DNA from: Calycina herbarum
Lineage: Eukaryota > Ascomycota > Leotiomycetes > Helotiales > Pezizellaceae
NCBI GenBank assembly: GCA_001414485.1
Contig: LLEY01000142.1
Span: 124,001-188,000, forward strand
Length of the DNA stretch: 64,000 nucleotides
Direction: 5' to 3'
The notes beneath the pieces were generated by a model. The model ran no database searches. It was not told where the DNA came from and saw only the letters and a program-made list of their open reading frames with translations. Of the stretch, positions 44,672 through 56,736 are shown in pieces. Each line of letters begins with the position of its first letter. The stretch's first letter is position 1. The translations under genes were made by a program, and so were the position numbers.

Positions 44672-47286
44672 CTTGTAACACGAAGCAGCGGGATTCGATA
44701 GTACCTGAGAAACCACGTTTTTCTCCCGTTTGCAAATTCCTAGCTTTTAGCTTGAAAATGTTGGTATCAAATCTAACACATGGCAAACAATCGAGAAAAG
44801 AACGAGAAGTATCTAAATCGAATTCGAAACCAATTGAAGGAGAAATTGAGGGAGATCGGTGTTGATATGAGACGAAAACAAATAATACACCATGCAATAG
44901 TTCCTTTGCTAAGTTGGCTTGCCAATGTAGGTACCATTGACTTAAGCTGTCACTAAGTTTTCGTTCCACGTTCGAGGCTGCAGCCACAGGAGTAGTTCTG
45001 AGGTTCTGCCAACAGACACTACTGTTTAACTTTGAACTAGAGGGTATAATTCCCGTGTTTGCAGCACTAATAACGCAAACAACAGGAGTGCTTTCTGGCT
45101 CGTGGAGTGTACGTGTGAGCAGCTAGAGTCACCGGGCCATAGCAGCGTGGGTGATGCAGCTCGCTTTCAATTTTCTGGATCTTCTATCTGAATCGTGGAA
45201 AAAGCATTGCCACAGAAGGTTTTCCTTCTTGATAGAATAACAACAGAAATTGGTGGAAGGACCTGCTAGTTTGCCACGTGTTTCCCACGCAGAACCCGTC
45301 AAACGCCAAATTGCGACAAGTTGAAAGGTCCGGTGATATCTAACCAAGAAGCTAGGCAACCCTGAATTGGAGAAGTCCGGTCCCAAATACCAGAGCAACG
45401 AAGCAGACGGCGCGAAACTAACAGCCGAGCAACACGAATTCAGGTCCAAGACCGAAGCTAAAAGGAAGAAGTGTTGATTGCACAGACAACCAAGACGAAC
45501 TACTTGAGTAGACAAGTACAAAAAGGATTCGAAGTGGGAAGAGCCGAGAGCTGGATGAAACATATGTCAAGATGTCAGGAAGTGTCGCTAGATCACTACT
45601 AGAACACGCTCGAGAGTGGCTAAACTGACGTACGAGAGCGAGGGCTGAACGGCCATAACGATGAAGACATGTAAAAACCAGGAACAAATCAGGGTGATAT
45701 GCGTTTCGGAATCTTTTAACTCCAAAGACTAGTTCACGTGAAAAAATCTCCCAAGTTCTCAGGGGACGACTGAGTAAGAAATTCTCCGTCTAGAAAAGTA
45801 CCGAGCAGTCTTCAGTATATCACTCATCCGAGAGTAGTCTGAGGGTATGCGGGCGCAAAGCGTCCACCAGCGCCCGCCAAAGCGGAGGCCGACGATATTC
45901 GGGACACTCGGATACGGAGTACAATTACCACTTGATATTGCACTCACGACTCGACATATGTAAATGCCGGTCTCCAGATGAAGAAACAAGAAGTTCAGGA
46001 AGAGAAACTCGCCGGACGAAGTGCGGGGCTAAGCTGTCGATCTCCAAGCTCGGTAGAAATGATTCGCACTGGGGTTGAAAGCGTCTCCGCAAAAGCGGAG
46101 GACTTGCACTTCATATACGAGTACTCTCGGCACTTGTTTCTTTAGGAAATGAATGCCACTAGGATCGAGTTATCGCGATCCAAATGACTACCTAGGTACG
46201 GCCTTAAACCCGGCATATAAATTCATCTCCTTTCCGTTGAGTACGGAGTACCTCCATGTCCAAGGACTTTGACTTGTGATAACAAGAAGCGACAAATTCG
46301 TTTCATCCATCTTCTACTTCTCCAGAACGGGATTTCCAAAAGGGGACAGACTCGTAGGAGAACAAATTACGAGAGCCCATTTCCGAATTCATACCCGTAC
46401 TCACTACTCGGGTATCCAATATCTTGCTTCACAAATCCATCAGCAAGTACTCCGTAAAATACCACCCACATGAAACTCGCTCACCCATTCATCATCACCT
46501 ACCACCCTTATCACAAAAACGGCCACCTTCTCACAACCTCGTATCGCACAAACCCTCTTCAGAAATTCCGAAACAGGTACAACACCCCTTGATGACCAAA
46601 CTTTCCGGAGAGATAAGCTTCCCGTTTCAAGATGCCAAGACCTCTGACAGGCTACGCACGGATTTTGGTAGATCTAGATTGGGGAGAGCCGTTGGAGGGG
46701 CACGGATGGGTGGATTTGGATGCCCTGTTTCTCGTATTGAGGGAGGGTCTGAGGTGAGTGGAGGGATGAGATATCGAGGGGAGGCTCATGAGATAGGGAA
46801 GATGTGAGATGTAGTTTTGGAAAGAGGAAATAAAGGAATTTGGAGATTGAACCAACGAGAATTCAAGATGATGTCGTTATTGTCGTTGAGCTCGCATGAC
46901 TTCCCATGCTAGGAAACAAGGGTAGCTCACAAAAATTCTTGCGAAGACAAGGTACATGGATACAAGTTTTTTATGAGAATTTGTATATTTCCTTTTTGAA
47001 GAAAAGGTCTTCAACCTACTCAGGGGTGGTATCTTCGCATCGCAACGCATAAAAAAAAAAAGAACCCCATCTAACTATCATTACAAGTGTATAAGTCGGG
47101 TTTGTTCGGCCTCCCCAATTGATCATTGATCATTACGGCCCACAACCTCAGTCTCTGGATCATGCCATTAAACCTCCAGAGCATTGTCATTCATTCATCA
47201 AATTCCCAAACGCCAGTCTCTCATCCCATTTTCGATTTCCATTATACACATGTCCACCCCCCATCACCCCATCCACAGGTTGTGTT
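44672..47286. other. long intergenic region, one candidate MITE
   Basis: No gene supported. TACGGAGTAC occurs at 45913-45922, and an inverted pair of this motif bounds 46242-46456, listed separately. Confidence 0.5.
46242..46456. repeat. candidate 215-bp MITE with TACGGAGTAC ends
   Basis: TACGGAGTAC at 46242-46251 and its reverse complement at 46447-46456 bound a short non-coding segment. Extra lone copies of the motif lie at 5145 and 45913. No clear target duplication. Confidence 0.3.
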
Positions 47287-48109
47287 TTACAGTAACAAAG
47301 CAGCGGCGAAAGCTCCAGCGACTGCTCCCACAGAGACGACATTCTTGGCAACAGCTCCGGTGAACTGTGCTGGGTTACCAGTCGGGGTACCAGTAGGTGA
47401 TGCAGTGCCATTTCCGCTCGTCAAAGTAGCTATAGTGAAATTGGCACATGTGATTCGCGTCTTGTTGGAGAAATGGATAGCGATGGATCGATTTCCAAAG
47501 TATGAACCGAGGCCCTTGAATGTTGATGCGAAATCGTCGGAGTATGATGCGACAAACGGATCGACCTGGATATTTCCGTTCTTGCCGCTGAGATCACCGA
47601 CTTGACATGTTTGAGGGAGCTTGGAGTCGCAGGGTGTAGCCTGTGGAAATGTTAGTTTCGATTGGATATGTTATGGACTTTGGTTGATAATTACCTCGCC
47701 ACGGATGTAAGGATCTAGATGAGCAAGAGTCTTGGTGCAGTTGCCATCAGCTGGAACGGGAGCGTCATGGAGATGGTACACTTTCAAAATTAGTCAAGAT
47801 CTTGGTGTTCGGAGGGAATATCAACATACAGAATGGTCCTCCCGAGGTAGGCAAGTTCGAGAAGGAGACAGAGAACTTGACACCAATACCATTTGGGTTG
47901 GCGGTAGCAGAGATCGAGCCCTTAATATTGCCACGGGGATCTTCCGGGTTGAAGAATGATTTGGAGGGGAGAGTTGCGACATAGGTTACTCCAGGTGGGT
48001 TGTTTTCGACAACGGAAGCATTTCCCAATGCGCCGGTAGTGAGGTTTTGAGCGAATATGGGGGAGATGAGAGCAGTCAAGAAGACTGAAGCAATAGTAGT
48101 TACGCGCAT
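47287..48109 (-). CDS. GPI-anchored Cu-only superoxide dismutase-like protein
   Basis: Three exons, 48109-47830, 47780-47695 and 47640-47287, sum to 720 nt (239 residues). Residues 1-20 are a clear secretion signal ending PIFA. The catalytic domain holds His96 and His98 (YHLHD), His114 (AHLDP) and His178 (IHFSN), which are candidate copper ligands. GDLSGKNG and a TRITC end are also present, as in fungal SOD5-type Cu-only enzymes. The usual zinc-site loop is not apparent. A Ser/Thr/Gly-rich linker and a hydrophobic tail (VVSVGAVAGAFAAALLL) predict GPI anchoring at the cell wall. There it would turn superoxide into peroxide, for example against host or competitor oxidants. The splice between PF and LYHLHD uses GTATGT and AAAG. 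Confidence 0.88.
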
Positions 48110-51100
48110 CTCGAAAGCGTGTGTATTGTTTGGTTCTTGAGTTCTTGTTTGATGGTTGAAAGGTTGGGAGAAGGCGGGGTATCGATCTTGAGAGAGGGAG
48201 GATAAGTACAAGAACCGAAAGATGGCGGTGGTGAGTAACTTACAAGAGTGAGGCTGGGCCAACCGGGGAAGAACAGTGAATAAATATTAAAGAGTCGGTA
48301 GAGTCACGAGAAGTTAAGATTGGACCAATGATTATTAGCGGCGAAGGGGGTTGGTGGCGTTCCTTATAGGTGGTTGGCGAGCTAACGAGATGAATGAATA
48401 TGGATAATAGAGTAGTGATGACATTCTGGACCTGTCATATATTAAAAAGAAAGGAACGCACGGCAATTGCAACCTCGCGATATGCAGGTCCTTGCATACG
48501 GGTGGATGCAGTGCTACCGCTGCGCCTTCCGTCTTCCGTCTTCCGCCATATCAAAGGTAAATGATGAGGGTGTTTAGCCCGTAGTAGTGAGGGAAAAAAC
48601 TCAGTGAGGGGGTGAGAATCGAAGCCGATCAAAACGGTAGACAGGGGTAGCTCCAAGACCAAACAAATCATATGCAGAGCATTGGGCCGCTGGCAGCCTA
48701 CCAAAAAGGGGTCGACTTGTTTGCTGTTTCATCTCTCTCCCGCAACGGGCCTTCAACGAGATCGTTACCGCGGTGTAGAACAAACTGCGCGAGAGAGCAT
48801 TCGGGAAAGGCGCTTGCACCTGGTGGCTGGGAGAGTGTTGGATTGCACGACCGAACGCTGGCGGCACGCACTCTGTCTATCACAACGTCTGTTCCAGATT
48901 TGATGCGGAAGCTGATAATTCATCGCGGATTCCTCCGTACCGGACTTGGAAAGAATTTCATCACCTGCTCATGATTCTCGCTCTACAATCCACATTGAGG
49001 TTACCAGTGTGATGTGATATTAACAATTTGAGGCTAGGCATCTCGCCTACCAAGGAGGGTCTTTTACCTGGCCGATCATGGGCGATCCCCACAGGCATCT
49101 CATGGGTCCTGAAGCCAAGCTTTCCCCAGCTCTTGGAGGCGCTTCCAAAGCCTATCATGGCCCTATCGTGGCACTGTGCACCAACCACCCATCATCGTCA
49201 CCCAATCAACATCTCTTTGACCCACGTTGTCTTCCCCATTTGACCTGTCGTTTCAAACTCTTGCCCAATAGATTTGGTACTGTTTTCTTCTTTCGTAAGC
49301 TTAATAAAACCATTGGCGTGGGATTGCTAGCGAAGACGGGCCTAAATCGGCTCCACGGGTTTAATTTGGGATTTGATAAAAATAGGTTGACCTCAAAGGA
49401 TTTCTTTCCAAACAGCATCGGTTACTTTCCCGCACACGCTGCTGCCACGCTGTCTCTTTCTTCAAGATCATGTCGTGTCTTGGTGATGGATTCAAGATCC
49501 GACTCAGTCTGTGCTGTCAGTTGCGGCCAAAAAAATGCCCGAAAGATAAAGACTTCTCGTATCGAGCCCAAGACCCATGATCCGGATTCCGTGACGTTTC
49601 ACCGAAATCTGCCAGGTAATGGCACGGAGTATTTGGCCAACTGCAACGGTAAACGTTCAAACATGAGGGTCAAAGAGTATGTGGTTGTTGGAAGGTCTAG
49701 TTTGTTGGTGATTGGGCAAACCCCTTAAGCATATTTCGAAATGACAGCTCTCTCAAGGTTGTTGGTGGAGAGCATGAAATATTACAACATGCCAACATTC
49801 AGATGCAAAATGCAATCACCAACAAGACCACTGAATCAAATGACATATCCCAGATGCCAAGCACTAATACAACAGATGGAATGAATGTAGAGATGAAGTA
49901 GAGAAGATGAACTAGATGCTTATTGTGGGATTGTGGCAAAGGGTGGCTTCAATTTTCAAGAATGACATCCTCCACCGAAAACTTTCTAGCGACTGACCTT
50001 TGAAGACACCATATCAGCAAAAGATCAGAAGAGGGATCGTGAATGCGATTAACGAGTAGGACAAGAATAGAAGAGGATCACTTATCAATCAGATTTACTC
50101 TATCTGGAGGAAATCCTTCATCTCCAACTCCTCGGTAACAGGGATCAATGAGAAATCTCATAAAATCTGACATAAAGCCCAAGAGCCCAAAAAATCCAAA
50201 AGAAAGAAAAGGCGACGGAGGATTTCGAACCTTCTCTAGAGATCAATGCACCTAGAATATTCGGTGGCCATTTCGCGGACAAAGGCTTGCGCCCATGAAC
50301 CCATAAGCGTAGAAGGCCGCCGATACAGCGACCTATAACTCCGAATCTGGAAAGAAGTGTTCTACTTTCGAAACTAGACCAACGATCCCAAAATATACCA
50401 AGCTCCCGGGTAGCTAGATCTCCAGATTGATTTGGTACAGGGAAGCGATGGAACAAACACCCGCCAGGCCCAAGGAATTAATCTCGAGCAGGTTTTTGAA
50501 GGAAGCAAATAATAGAAATGTTCTTCAAGCAGCGTAAAGATGTTCCCGTAAACCAAAAACCGTCGTGTTTCTGTTCAATAATGAAATGGCACGAACGGGT
50601 CTCATGGCTGTCTGCCTCAACTCCTGGCCCTGGAGAAGGTATGCCAAGTTTCGAAGGAAACAGTCGGCGAACCGATATTGCCAATGAATCGTCATCTCGT
50701 ACCTTGCAGAATGCTGGTCGCAGCTTCTGACCTCACTGAGGCCAGAAACAATGACCCAACGGCGGGAAATATATGTTAATAGAACGGGAGTTTGGCAGCC
50801 GCCAACCCGCAGGGCCTCGTTGACGCAGCTCGCTGCACGTTTTATTGTGATATATTGTGTTCTGCAGGGCAAATAGCCTTTTAAACTCGTTGAATATTAG
50901 ATTGATAGGTATCTCAAATTATCATCAAGTATTGTAGGGAGTCGAGGGAGTTGTGAAAAAGATGAAAATCTTGCCAAGTCTCGCAGTTCTTGAAGCTGGT
51001 GACGCGGCCTAATTGGGCCTAGCTAATCATTGCGACGCATGATAGGCGGCGACCTTGACAGCAGAGCTCTCCATCAAGACCCTCACCCCAACCATTCCCT

Positions 51101-51175
51101 TCACCCCTCACATCGCTCAATCGCATCTGCGAAGCTCAGAAAATTCTACAGAGCTTTCCCCTCAACTTCCGCAAT
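48110..51175. other. long intergenic region, no supportable gene
   Basis: Contains the SOD promoter at its left end. An open frame of about 216 codons at 49078-49728 (plus) lacks domain signatures and compositional bias, and I treat it as chance. A B-box-like sequence on the minus strand near 50.22 kb has no matching acceptor or A box. Confidence 0.5.
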
Positions 51176-51624
51176 ATGAAGCCCGTCGTAGGTGTGATGC
51201 AGGCATGGTCTTGGTCCGTTTCCCCATCCTCAAACCAACACCGGGCAAGAACTAATAGTAAGGGTTACAGCATCGTTATCTCCATATTCGCGATTGTCAT
51301 CCTCTCTATCATCGGTTCGCTCTTCAAATCGGGACATCACTCTATGATGGGATCAACGAGTGATCCAAAGGATGGAGCTGCAGTTGCCGGGACGGTTTTC
51401 TCAGCTGTGATCGTATACGCAGTACGTACTTTTTCTTCGATGTTGGGCCTGGGAAATGGCGGACTGGATGGTTATCTTCGGGGGTGTCCTACAGAACGAT
51501 GTTGGAATGGAGAGGGGGATATATTTGCTAATTGCTCTCACCATAGCTTTTCCTTTTCGGATGCAGTTTCCAAGCCTACCTACATATCCGCGACAACCGA
51601 AGAGGCGCAATATCCCTATCATAA
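51176..51624 (+). CDS. V-ATPase subunit f / RNASEK-family small membrane protein
   Basis: Three exons, 51176-51213, 51271-51421 and 51547-51624, sum to 267 nt (88 residues). The protein starts MKPVVGVMQAW, has a first membrane helix (CIVISIFAIVILSIIGSLF) and a lumenal loop with GHHSMMGS and DPKDGAAVAGTV. A second helix (VFSAVIVYALFLFGCSFQAYL) and the basic tail IRDNRRGAISLS complete it. Size, topology, the GS-x-x-DP-x-DG loop and the FQ-x-YL end match the yeast V-ATPase Vo subunit f (YPR170W-B), the homologue of animal RNASEK. The first intron must be removed to bring QAWS next to CIVIS; without it an unusual 20-residue insertion appears. It should sit in the vacuolar or endosomal proton pump membrane sector. 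Confidence 0.85.
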
Positions 51625-52950
51625 TAATCAGAATGAATAAACAGGCCACCCATCGAATCTCCGGCAGAATGTTTGAGAGATTTTCAAATTGTGGGTAGTT
51701 GGGGAAGACGTAGAAGTGGAGGGCTGTGCTGTATACATAAACAGCGAGATAGAAGGCTGGCAGGGGTTTGGACGGCGTACTGGTGTTGCGAATAAATCTC
51801 TATTCTGAAGAAGAGATGCGTTAGTCGTTTGGGTCATCGAATCACGGCATGCGTTGTGCATATGTACTGTATCACGGGCGGGCTTTCGAGAAGGTTGATA
51901 ATACAGAGAATACTATCGTTCGGGCCATTTCCTTTTTTCTTGTATAAGCGGGGATGATCGTGTAATTGCCTATCTTCCCAAGTGGGATTATGAGGTTTAT
52001 GTTGTCTTGATAATTTCCGTACTTTCAATTACTTGTTTCCTTCAATCATTCAACCAAGGCTCGGGAAATCAATTCATTTTTCCTGAATACTTTCTTTTTC
52101 CGGAGTGTTAGGAAGTTTTCAGATGTCTGTTCATTGTTCTCGATCACTCCCTGTCCGAGAAATAGTCTAGGACAATCAAATCGAGAAGTTTAAATTTCAG
52201 CGTGATAAATGAGTAGAGTGACGAACGGGTGGTCACTCTCTTTCAATTATAACAAACAACACATTACTCCTACTCTTGAGTAAGTACTCCTATTTACTTG
52301 GAGTTACTCAGAGTAACGTCGGGCCAGATTTCAGACCGGGTGTAGGTGTACTCGTATGATCCCGTATCCGTAGGCATGAAGAAATAATATCAATCTTTAT
52401 TTATATACTTTTTCTTGTAGTCTACTACTCTAAGTAAAGCAGAGTAGATAACAGGGTATTAGTCTACCTACTCGACCGATCATGTCACTCTTACTTTTGT
52501 GTAATTATTCTCTGAGTTACTCAAGAGTGATTGAGGAAATTGTGAATACGTTGGAACGTTTAGAAGTTCTCGATTAACAGTCATAATTGTCCAGAGATAT
52601 CTCACAGAATAAGAAAAAGGTGCCGAAGAGCAATGACCAAACTTCTTAGAAGGAAAACTGTCTTAAGACGAATTCCTGTAACGCCTGGTATCACATTCTC
52701 TCCGTCGTCATTTTTGTTGTCATAATAATTCGTCATTTCAATACAATACCTTTTCAGTAAAATAAACGCCCAGGTCCGCGAAAATCCCTTTCCTAACATC
52801 ACCATTTGAAAAAGTCAAGAAGTAAAAGGCATACCTGCTGCCTCATAATTTTTCCTTGGGTATCAAAACGCGCCACTCCAAAGTCAACTCCACTCAAATA
52901 CCATTTTCATCCCAATAAATTCCAGCGTCTCTCCCATCTTCTATCCACAT
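51625..52950. other. intergenic, one candidate short element
   Basis: No gene supported. An inverted-repeat segment at 52272-52528 is listed separately. Confidence 0.5.
52272..52528. repeat. candidate 257-bp inverted-repeat element
   Basis: ACTCTTGAGTAAGT (52272-52285) and AGTTACTCAAGAGT (52515-52528) are inverted with one mismatch; GAGTTACTC-type words recur inside. Non-coding, no clear target duplication. Confidence 0.3.
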
Positions 52951-54833
52951 TCAAGTACGCAACGATGTTAAAGATCTCCATGAGAGTAGCTTTGTCTTTG
53001 GTTTCAAGCTGCGGGGACGAGCGTGCTTTTTCGAAATTGGAGGTGAAAGGTCTTTCTTTCCTTTATTTGTCTTCGTTTCAATGACAGGAACCGGAGTCTC
53101 CGGTAAGTATTGCGCGAGTATGAAAGTCTCGGAGCCGTTCGATGAATAAAGCTTCTTCGGGGGTATACTCAAAGCATGATCAGAAGATACACCCCCCAGC
53201 GAGCCTTTCGGCAGGTATACCGATAGATCATTTCCCTTCTGCAAATCACCGTTCATCGGGGCTTCGTTTCTCAAGGGAATGCCTCGGATGACCAACGCAC
53301 GCTCTGGTTGAAGAAAAGTCTCCGCCAGGAAAGCCAAAAAGGTATCAATATCAGCAATCGTCGTCATGGCACCCAAGCTTGCCCTTACAACACCCATTGG
53401 CTTTCCTTGGATGACTTCCAGATCTCCGGATTGTCCACATCGATATCCAGATGACCAGGCGCGTTTGAACTGCCAGGGTTCTACTCTGAGATGACTTGCT
53501 ATTCCGCCCGGGTTGCAAAGTCCGCCAGAACGAAGATAGATCTGCTTCTCGTTTGCTAAGCTTTCGACCATGGAGTGCCCGATGTACTTCCCATGCTCAT
53601 CGAGGATATTGAAAGCCACTGTCGCTCCTTGGGTCTTCGGATCGTTATACGGGGAACAGCCGTGTTGATCATTGTAAATGATGCATAAAGGACGGCTATT
53701 CGAATGATGAAGTTTCGCCATTCTTTGATATAATCTCTGGGCAAGAAAACTCGTGTGCTGAGAGATCATCTTCATCGATCCATATAATCGCTTATGGACT
53801 CTCATCGCGCAACCAAGGGCAATGATGTTATGAAATGGCAATGTCCCATCCTCAAGAGCATCATGGATAGAAGTATCTTTCCTCTGAACAGTGGGAGGAA
53901 ACACCGTCAACGCACTCACAGTTCCACCACCAAAATATCTTCTCCAAGATAAAATATGTGCTGAAGAGCGTCGTACAATGAGAGCTCCCAGATCTGGGAA
54001 TCCGAAGATCTTGTAGAAAGATATAGCCGTGAAATCTGGTGCGGAATCTGGGTCATTGAAGTCGATTAGGCAGTTTGTTGCCAATGCTGCTGCGTCGAGG
54101 AGAGAGTAGGTGTTTTGGTGTGAGGATAATGGGGATTTTCGAAGTCGTCCTGTCCAGGAGGAAAGGGGCAAGCGACGACCGGTCATATTCGATTGTCCTG
54201 GGTAGGCGAAGAGCCCTGGGATTTCTCCCTCTTCTCTTGTATTGGAGAAGCGAAGCTTCCCATCTAACCATTTCTCAACTTCTTCATCACTGCAAAAGCA
54301 GTGATGTTCACCGCCCGTGAACTCTCTCACGCCCACTAAGCTGGTATGTGCATCTTTATGGTAGCCATACCAGAAAGACCCCTTAGTTAAACTTGTCGAA
54401 AGATCTCGAAAGGAGTCCGCAACGAGTTTGATAGCTGCTGTGGCATTGGAGGTGAAAACCAAATCGAAATACTCCGGGTCAGCATTGAAGAATCTCAAGG
54501 CTTGCTCTCTGGTTTCGTCTAACTGGATACTTGATAGTTGAGCGGGATCGGAGAAGGAATGTGGGTTTCCGTAAAGATTTGAGATCATGGACTGGGAGAA
54601 TTCGTCAATTAGAGATTTGGCGTAGAGAGTTGTGCCACCGTGGTCAAGGTATGTCTTATCTGGGTTTGGGGTCAGTGAATGCTCGTAGCGGTGGGGTGAT
54701 GTGATTGTAATGGTCGTAGTTGATAGGTGGGCATCGGGCAGTGAAGTATGCTAAAGGAAAGCAGGAGACTCTTACTTTTAAGCATGGGGTATTCGCTATC
54801 TCGAAATTCTTCAACGGCTTTGTTGTATGCCAT
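52951..54833 (-). CDS. molybdenum-cofactor-sulfurase-like aminotransferase class V protein without MOSC domain
   Basis: Two exons, 54833-54776 and 54659-52951, give 588 residues. The NifS-like PLP fold is clear. It includes EYPMLKNKTYLDHGGTTLY at the start, TSNATAAIKL, YSLLDAAAL (PLP-ring Asp about 208), SFYKIFGFPDLGALIVRR with the Schiff-base Lys about 236, YFGGGT, and LRSGGLCNPGG with a candidate sulfur-carrying Cys about 401. These match Mo-cofactor sulfurases (HxB/Mcs/MOCOS), which sulfurate aldehyde oxidase and xanthine dehydrogenase. Full-length family members also have C-terminal MOSC domains; here the protein ends in a basic Ser/Lys/Pro tail. No MOSC-like coding sequence is visible downstream. 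It may be a paralogue with a different acceptor. Confidence 0.82.
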
Positions 54834-56736
54834 GTTGTTTTGTATATTCAAATGAAGAATAAAGATAAGGGATAAGAATATGATAGTTTTGATGGCTGTA
54901 GTTGAGATGAAGTAGTGTAGATGAGGTAGTGGTGAAGATAAGAAGAAAGTGAAATAAGGACTCTACAGTCGTTTGATCTTGGAACAAGTTTTTGAAACTT
55001 TTATACAAGGTGAATTTTCGAAGGTAGAGTACAACGTACATATCTTGTAGTAGATGAATAACACCACCCTCGTACGGGGAGTTCACTTCCCCGCTTCGTC
55101 TGAATTCGGTTGTCAGTTACCATGTGGGTTGGTGGATCTTCCACACCAACCTCGTTTAGGTTCGCTTTCAGGAAAGGGTGGTCATACAAACTCAGCGACG
55201 GAATTTTCCCCGGTTGGAAAAGAGGCGGAGAACCTGGTAATTGTCTTTTGGTATTACATGCATGTAGATAGCGCTAATCGGATACTGACCAACTAGCTGC
55301 TTCATTAGGGCATAGCGGCGCTTGACTTGCGCACCTCGTAAACTTTTAGCCCAACCTTGCTGGGTTGAATCTTCACAATGATGACGAGCCCTAGATAAGT
55401 TCTACCTATGTCATCCCGTAAATCATTCATTCAGGTTGACGACGGAATGTTCATAAGTAGCCTTTAAGCGAGCCCCTGATGGAATTTCCCGAGGAATTAA
55501 CTCATAAATACTAATCACAGTAAGTATATAGTATTCTGTCTCCATCTTCACTAATCAATATGCTGAAATCAGCATCAATTTTCTGGTAGAAAACGATCGC
55601 ACACATTATGACTTCCCTAAAGGAGTAACATCATGCAAGTATCATTACTAGGAGCAGCATCTTGCATTTACATTTATACATATATCGAGGCTGCATCCAG
55701 ACCAACAATCGGAAGTTTTCGTCCTGTAGACACTTTGCCTCAAAGCTCAAAAATAAGGTAAACCCCGCCTCCAAAAACCTACTATGGGGCGCCTGCATCT
55801 CTAGCGTGCACACTTCAACACCACACCATCTTCAAATAGCTGCGGCATCTCCCTCTCAAACCTTCTCCTTCGTCTAACCAAAACGCCTCAGTCAGCAAGC
55901 AAAGTTGGTGACAAGCCTCGCTAATAAAAGAGTCTAAACATAATAGGAAACCACAGGCGAAAAATACAAAACAAAAATCCGACTTTCAATAGTGGCAGAA
56001 ATACCTACAACCACAACCACAACTGGGTGTACGACCCTTTTGCAGGTTTCAAGAAAATTCCTGGGGGGCATGACTATCATACCACCAGCAAGGGAACCAC
56101 CCAAGCACTTTCTCCAATCTCCTTACCGGAAGATATCGAAGCTTCGCCTCACCAGTACATATCAAAGTACCGTGGTGTAGCGCATCCTTCTCGCCAATCG
56201 CCAATCGCCACCAATTCGCCTCGCTAGCGAATCACCAACAGGTCACCAACACGAACTGCACATGTTCAAGCATCTCTGCACCTCCAACCCCATCAATCAA
56301 AATCGTCGTCAAAACTTTTGAACATTTTCTCCCGCCGTTGTATTGCATACACGCTGACTTTATGTAACATCGCGGATAACGGACCAAAGAATGAGGGTGG
56401 TCGGCGTGAAATCTTGGAGTGATTGATGTCATAGGTGATAGGTCGAGATCTTGTGCTTACTTTACGATTACACCATCAATGACGACCCGGTTTCCGGGAG
56501 GAAAATATTTCCAAAAGGAAAGAGATTTCCGGAAAGTGTTGTTCAGCAAGGTCGATTATAATTTATTGAATTCTTGTGACGAAAAGGTATCGTAAGAATG
56601 AGGTAAGACTTACTTATTGAGGTGCATCGAGATGTACATCTCCCCACGAGACCTACAGCCACAAAACTTCAAAATCAAAAAAGAAAAGTCCTAGTGTGAA
56701 AATTATGTATATTCTTATCGACACAAATCAAGGCTA
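54834..56736. other. intergenic, no supportable gene
   Basis: Promoter of the sulfurase-like gene at the left. A (GAATC/CGCCAATCG)-type short duplication occurs near 56.2 kb. Nothing coding is recognised. Confidence 0.5.

Noticed and set aside
49078..49728. 216-codon open frame on the plus strand
   Set aside because: No domain, no homology I recognise, no flanking gene signals; composition looks non-coding.
50195..50285. tRNA-like B box (GGTTCGAAATCC) on the minus strand followed by CGTCGCC and T-rich sequence
   Set aside because: No A box and no 5' strand complementary to the acceptor; at most a decayed fragment.
50145..50456. 103-codon minus frame with a hydrophobic end (FSFFWIFWALGLYVRFY)
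   Set aside because: No conserved motif, overlaps the tRNA-like fragment and lacks a convincing start context.
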